From JAWLBW01 sp041687475 (GTDB lineage Bacteria; J088; JAWLBW01), in assembly GCA_041687475.1 (NCBI GenBank), contig JAWLBW010000084.1, positions 1 through 15,717 of the forward strand: a stretch of 15,717 nt of DNA, given 5' to 3'. The notes under the pieces are model-generated. The model made no database searches and had not been told where the DNA came from. It saw nothing but the letters and a program-made list of their open reading frames with translations. Shown here piece after piece: positions 12,895 through 15,717 of this stretch. A program made the translations under genes and the position numbers. Position 1 is the stretch's first letter; the number at the start of each line of letters is the position of its first letter.

Positions 12895-14052
12895 TCAGTC
12901 TTCTACCCTCACCAGATCTTCAGGCTGAACGCGCAGTGTGGCGCCGTCGCCGAGAGGGTGGGCGTTACGCAGCTCGAGCAGGGCGCCGCGTTCCCAACGG
13001 GCCAGCTCCTTCTTGCCGGCTTTTTTGAGCGCGCGTGTCGGTACTTCGAGGGTGTAGCGTCTTCCATCGGGCGCGCACACAGCCGCGATGAAGCGGCCTT
13101 TCAGCTCGGCCAGGGGTGAGATGAGGCGCCAGCGAGAAGGCATGGGCGGCCGCTTATGGCTGCCCTCGGCGAGAAGCAGGTAGCTGTACTTCAGGGTCTC
13201 GACACTCCTGTGCAGGTGCCGGTTGAGGTAGAGCAGGCTTTCGGGGGGCTGCCAGCGGCGAACCTCGTGACACCAATGCTCGCCGCCGGCGCGAAGGGGG
13301 CAGGGGGCCGCGTGGGGGCAGGGCGCAAGTACCTGCCACCGGGTTCCGGCGGCAAGGCCGTCGCGCAGTGCTTCAAGCCGTTCGCTCGTTTCGCGCAGGG
13401 CCGGCTCGAGAACGAGCAGTAACCCCTTGTCGGCAAGTTTACGCCCCAGGCCGTCGAGCCAGCCTTCGACCACCTCGGCCGAGCTGCCGAAAAAGGCCTC
13501 GCCGAGAGAGAAGGAGGCAAGAATGAGATCCCAGGGGCCGCGGGGTATGGCGTGTTCGTCTCGCATGTCGCCCTGGTGCAGCACGAAGCGTGCGTCGGGC
13601 CAGTGGGCGCGCAGGTCCGTGGTCAGCTCGCGAAGAAGGGCAAGGCTTGCGCCCGAAGGTTCGAGGGCATGGGCTTCGATTGCTCTGTCGGGCATCAGTT
13701 GTTGCAGATGATTTACGGCGGCGAGCAGCGCCGCGCCGGTACCCGCGCCGAGGTCGAGTACCCGCAGTGGGCGAGCAGCTTCGTCTTTCCACCCGGCTAT
13801 GTGGGCCTGGATGCGTTGCAGCGGAAAACCGGTTCGCACGAAGGTCTGGGGAAAGTAGTACAGCCCGTAGGCAAGCAGAAGGCGGGCCTCGGCCGTGTAG
13901 TCGCCGAAGTCGGTGCGGCGTTCGGTGGTAAACAGGTCCGACAGGCGGCCTGCATCGCGCTCCAGTGCCTGCAGCGCGCCGCGCGTGTCGTTGATGGCGA
14001 GACTTTTCGAGGCGCGGGCCAGCCACCAGTCTTCGAGAAAGGATGGGTACAC
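12895..14052 (-). CDS. Rsm22/METTL17-like methyltransferase-fold protein, small ribosomal subunit associated
   Basis: The 385-residue protein has a SAM-binding fold with motif I DLGAGTG (100-106), acidic ALEPSGAS (129-136), GDMRDE and DLILASFSLGE. It then carries the Rsm22 signature PCPHAAPCPL...HWC, with Cys245, Cys251 and Cys261, and KYSYLLLA downstream. A fourth Cys, 326, lies in AAVCAPDG. In mitochondrial METTL17 (Rsm22) four such cysteines hold a 4Fe-4S cluster and the protein assists small-subunit assembly. The same ligand set here suggests a cluster, by inference. The C-terminal part is a small beta-rich domain with basic residues. The GTG at 14052 is chosen because the residues before it look non-conserved; the open frame extends to 14178, near the divergent gene's start. 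The ribosome-binding site is weak. Confidence 0.85.
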   Translation of the reverse strand: MYPSFLEDWWLARASKSLAINDTRGALQALERDAGRLSDLFTTERRTDFGDYTAEARLLLAYGLYYFPQTFVRTGFPLQRIQAHIAGWKDEAARPLRVLDLGAGTGAALLAAVNHLQQLMPDRAIEAHALEPSGASLALLRELTTDLRAHWPDARFVLHQGDMRDEHAIPRGPWDLILASFSLGEAFFGSSAEVVEGWLDGLGRKLADKGLLLVLEPALRETSERLEALRDGLAAGTRWQVLAPCPHAAPCPLRAGGEHWCHEVRRWQPPESLLYLNRHLHRSVETLKYSYLLLAEGSHKRPPMPSRWRLISPLAELKGRFIAAVCAPDGRRYTLEVPTRALKKAGKKELARWERGALLELRNAHPLGDGATLRVQPEDLVRVED

Positions 14053-14080
14053 GGGTTCTCTGCGTGAAGTCGGAGATGAA

Positions 14081-14093
14081 TGTACAGGGTACA
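14081..14093. promoter_or_regulatory. Palindromic candidate operator
   Basis: TGTACAGGGTACA is a perfect 5-bp inverted repeat around AGG, and a further GTAC follows 1 nt later. It lies in the 146-nt spacer between the divergent Rsm22-like gene and the small membrane protein gene, about 30 nt before the GTG start of the former. Confidence 0.35.
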
Positions 14094-14198
14094 GTACCGG
14101 CGCGGGGCTGCAAACAGGCGCGGCGCCCCGTTCGCCTTTCGTCGTTTCGGGGCTGCGAAACGTGCAAGCCGGGCTCACTTCGGGTATTCTTTCCAGAT

Positions 14199-14432
14199 AT
14201 GAAGAACGAAGCGATTCAAGATCAGCTGTTCAGCCTTGCCATTGCCATGATTATTCTCGGCGCCGTTCTGCCGCCGATCATGCTCATTCCGGGCACCGAA
14301 CACATGCTCAGTATCCTTCCCTACGCGGTGGCGACCTTCGTCATCGGGTTGGGGCTGTTCTTCTATTCGCGTCCGCGTAAGGGGGTCGCCGCCCCCGAAG
14401 AGAACACGGGCGATACCCACCCCACCCCCTGA
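14199..14432 (+). CDS. Small two-helix membrane protein, unknown function
   Basis: The 77-residue product starts MKNEAIQDQLFSLAIAMIIL. It has one hydrophobic span at about 11-30 and a second at about 38-56 (SILPYAVATFVIGLGLFFYS), followed by a basic stretch (RPRKG) and a polar, Pro-ending tail. It should sit in the inner membrane as a hairpin with the C-terminus inside. I do not recognise the family. The ATG at 14199 is picked because the upstream part of the frame looks non-coding and overlaps the Rsm22 leader. No Shine-Dalgarno sequence is clear. TATTCT at 14185-14190 lies 8 nt before the ATG and could be a -10 of a leaderless transcript. It is divergent from the Rsm22-like gene and convergent with the repeat-protein gene. 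Confidence 0.65.
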   Translation: MKNEAIQDQLFSLAIAMIILGAVLPPIMLIPGTEHMLSILPYAVATFVIGLGLFFYSRPRKGVAAPEENTGDTHPTP

Positions 14433-14609
14433 GCTTCGGCGAGGGCAGACCGGTTTCTTCCTTTCCGCTGAATGCAGCTGGTTGCCGCCGGCCGCCTGTC
14501 GGTCGCTGTAAGCAAAGACCACCCATTTTGTGGTCGCGGTCTCTGATGCAGCCGACGCCGTGCCCCGTGAATTCCTGTGCGATGGAGTTTCGGGCTCGGC
14601 CGGCACCTG

Positions 14610-14647
14610 AAAAAGCCGGGTGCCGCAGTTTTCGCACGGCGCCCGGC
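14610..14647 (-). terminator. Rho-independent terminator of the repeat-protein gene
   Basis: Read on the minus strand, GCCGGGCGCCG (14647-14637) and CGGCACCCGGC (14625-14615) form an 11-bp stem with one G-T wobble and an 11-nt loop, followed by TTTTT (14614-14610). It lies about 40 nt past the stop codon. A second, weaker hairpin (GACCAC/GTGGTC, 14517-14535) follows. Confidence 0.75.
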
Positions 14648-14689
14648 CAGTAAAGGGAAACCTCCTGCGAGATTTCTGCAGTTTCCGTT

Positions 14690-15717
14690 TCAACGTGACG
14701 AACGGCCTTTCGAATCCTTCTTCGCGTCGACCTCGGAAGCTTCAGGCTCGGCGTTTCCTTTTGGGGAAGGAGCTTTCTCCTTCTTCGCCTGTGCGGAAGC
14801 CGTATTTTCTTGCGATTCCTTCGTGGACGGAGCCGGCTTCTCTGCCGCTGAATCGGGCTGCGCCCGCTTGTCGGATTCCTTGGAGTTGGATTCCGGCTTA
14901 CCCTTATCGGCCACGGGGGTGGGCTTCGCGGGTTGCTTCGGGGTCGCGACGGGTTTGGCGGGCTGCGTCCGCTTGTCGGATTCCCTGGAGTTGGATTCCG
15001 GCTTACCCTTATCGGCAACGGGAGTGGGCTTCGCGGATTGCTTCGGGGTCGCGACGGGTTTGGCGGGCTGCGCCCGCTTATCGGATTCCTTGGAGTTGGA
15101 TTCCGGCTTACCCTTATCGGCCACGGGGGTGGGCTTCGCGGGTTGCTTCGGGGTCGCGACGGGCTTGGCGGGCCGCGCCTGCTTGTCGGATTCCTTGGAG
15201 TTGGATTCCGGCTTTCCCTTGTCGGCGACGGGCGTGGGCTTCGCGGGTTTCTGCGGCGATGCTACCGGCTTGGCCGGGCGCTCCGGTCTGGAAGAATCCT
15301 TCTGCTCACGCTGCGGCTTCCCGGGACGTTCCTGCTTGTCGGTTTCCGTGGACTTGGGCTCGGGTTTTCCCTTGTCGGCGACGGGCGTGGGCTTCGCGGG
15401 CTTCTGGGGCGATGCTACCGGCTTGGCCGGGCGCTCCTGTCTGGAAGAATCCTTCTGCTCACGCTGCGGCTTCCCGGGACGTTCCTGCTTGTCGGTTTCC
15501 GTGGACTTGGGCTCGGGTTTTCCCTTGTCGGCCACAGGCGTCGGCTTCGCGGGTTTCTGCGGCGATGCTACCGGCTTGGCCGGGCGCTCCTGTCTGGAAG
15601 AATCCTTCTGCTCACGCTGCGGCTTCCCGGGACGTTCCTGCTTGTCGGTTTCCTTGGCCTTGGGTTCAGGCTTTCCCTTGTCGGCGACGGGCGTGGGCTT
15701 CGCGGGTTTCTGCGGCG
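14690..15717 (-). CDS. Lys/Pro-rich tandem-repeat protein, N-terminus beyond the window
   Basis: The frame is open from the right edge to the TGA at 14690-14692, giving about 341 visible residues and no true start; the GTG at 15535 is a repeat-internal Val. From the N-terminal side there is a unit cut by the edge, three 51-residue units, three 35-residue units, a partial 35-residue unit and a unique 54-residue tail rich in Lys, Glu, Ser and Ala. Each unit starts ADKGKPE and ends AKPTPV; the long type has a 16-residue insert (KPQREQKDSSRQERPA). About a fifth of residues are Pro and a quarter Lys/Arg, with many Asp/Glu, so it should be disordered and extended. There is no C-terminal membrane segment. 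It could be a linker or envelope-spanning region; function depends on the unseen N-terminus. Confidence 0.8.
   Translation of the reverse strand, partial: PQKPAKPTPVADKGKPEPKAKETDKQERPGKPQREQKDSSRQERPAKPVASPQKPAKPTPVADKGKPEPKSTETDKQERPGKPQREQKDSSRQERPAKPVASPQKPAKPTPVADKGKPEPKSTETDKQERPGKPQREQKDSSRPERPAKPVASPQKPAKPTPVADKGKPESNSKESDKQARPAKPVATPKQPAKPTPVADKGKPESNSKESDKRAQPAKPVATPKQSAKPTPVADKGKPESNSRESDKRTQPAKPVATPKQPAKPTPVADKGKPESNSKESDKRAQPDSAAEKPAPSTKESQENTASAQAKKEKAPSPKGNAEPEASEVDAKKDSKGRSSR
14855..15717 (-). repeat. In-frame tandem DNA repeats, 153-nt and 105-nt units
   Basis: Long (153-nt) units lie at 15533-15685, 15380-15532 and 15227-15379, with a cut copy at 15686-15717. Short (105-nt) units lie at 15122-15226, 15017-15121 and 14912-15016, with a partial one at 14855-14911. 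Neighbouring units are nearly identical at the DNA level, so duplication is recent or kept uniform by recombination. Confidence 0.9.

Noticed and set aside
14175..14693. Minus-strand frame starting TTG that overlaps the repeat-protein stop by 4 nt
   Set aside because: It starts at TTG, runs through that gene's terminator and antisense to the small membrane protein gene, and contains only one isolated CxxC.
14855..15717. Direct repeats considered as a CRISPR array
   Set aside because: Units are 105 and 153 nt, contiguous, in frame and without spacers.

Overview
The window looks like a chromosomal segment from a high-GC, Gram-negative bacterium. The signs are a lipobox-type lipoprotein, signal peptides, UPF0102 next to rnhB, a near-consensus sigma-54 promoter and strong use of GC-ending codons. 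I cannot name the lineage; a pseudomonadotal or other high-GC Gram-negative origin is an inference. I see no transposase, integrase, CRISPR array, rRNA or tRNA.

Left part (1-5408). A 5'-truncated Nudix hydrolase on the + strand faces a seven-gene minus-strand cluster across a 367-nt spacer with short repeats. Read in its own direction the cluster is: small secreted Cys/His protein (DUF2946-like), metal ABC ATPase, metal ABC permease, RNase HII, UPF0102 protein, nitrilase-family hydrolase, GST-like protein. Most junctions overlap by 4 nt or abut (ATGA, GTGA, TGA-ATG), which points to one polycistronic transcript. No substrate-binding protein for the ABC transporter is present.

Middle (5409-8820). 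A divergent two-component operon encodes a histidine kinase with almost no extracytoplasmic loop and an OmpR/PhoB-type regulator, overlapping by 29 nt. It is followed convergently by an unrecognised lipoprotein. A 433-nt spacer then holds a candidate promoter, a perfect dyad and a possible 36-codon membrane peptide, ahead of a stand-alone CheY-like receiver.

Right part (8820-15717). A promoter-led pair encodes a GT4 glycosyltransferase and a glycogen-debranching-type glucosidase (ATGA overlap), probably acting on an alpha-glucan or related sugar polymer. Behind it lies a 644-nt stretch with no convincing protein gene but with a near-perfect sigma-54 promoter, a compact foldable transcript ending in an intrinsic terminator, and a second foldable segment ending in a stronger one. 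This is the best candidate here for something undescribed: one or two small RNAs. Next come an Rsm22/METTL17-like methyltransferase-fold protein (minus strand), a two-helix membrane protein (+ strand), and the 3' end of a gene for a Lys/Pro-rich protein built of 51- and 35-residue tandem repeats, with its own terminator. That gene runs off the right edge.
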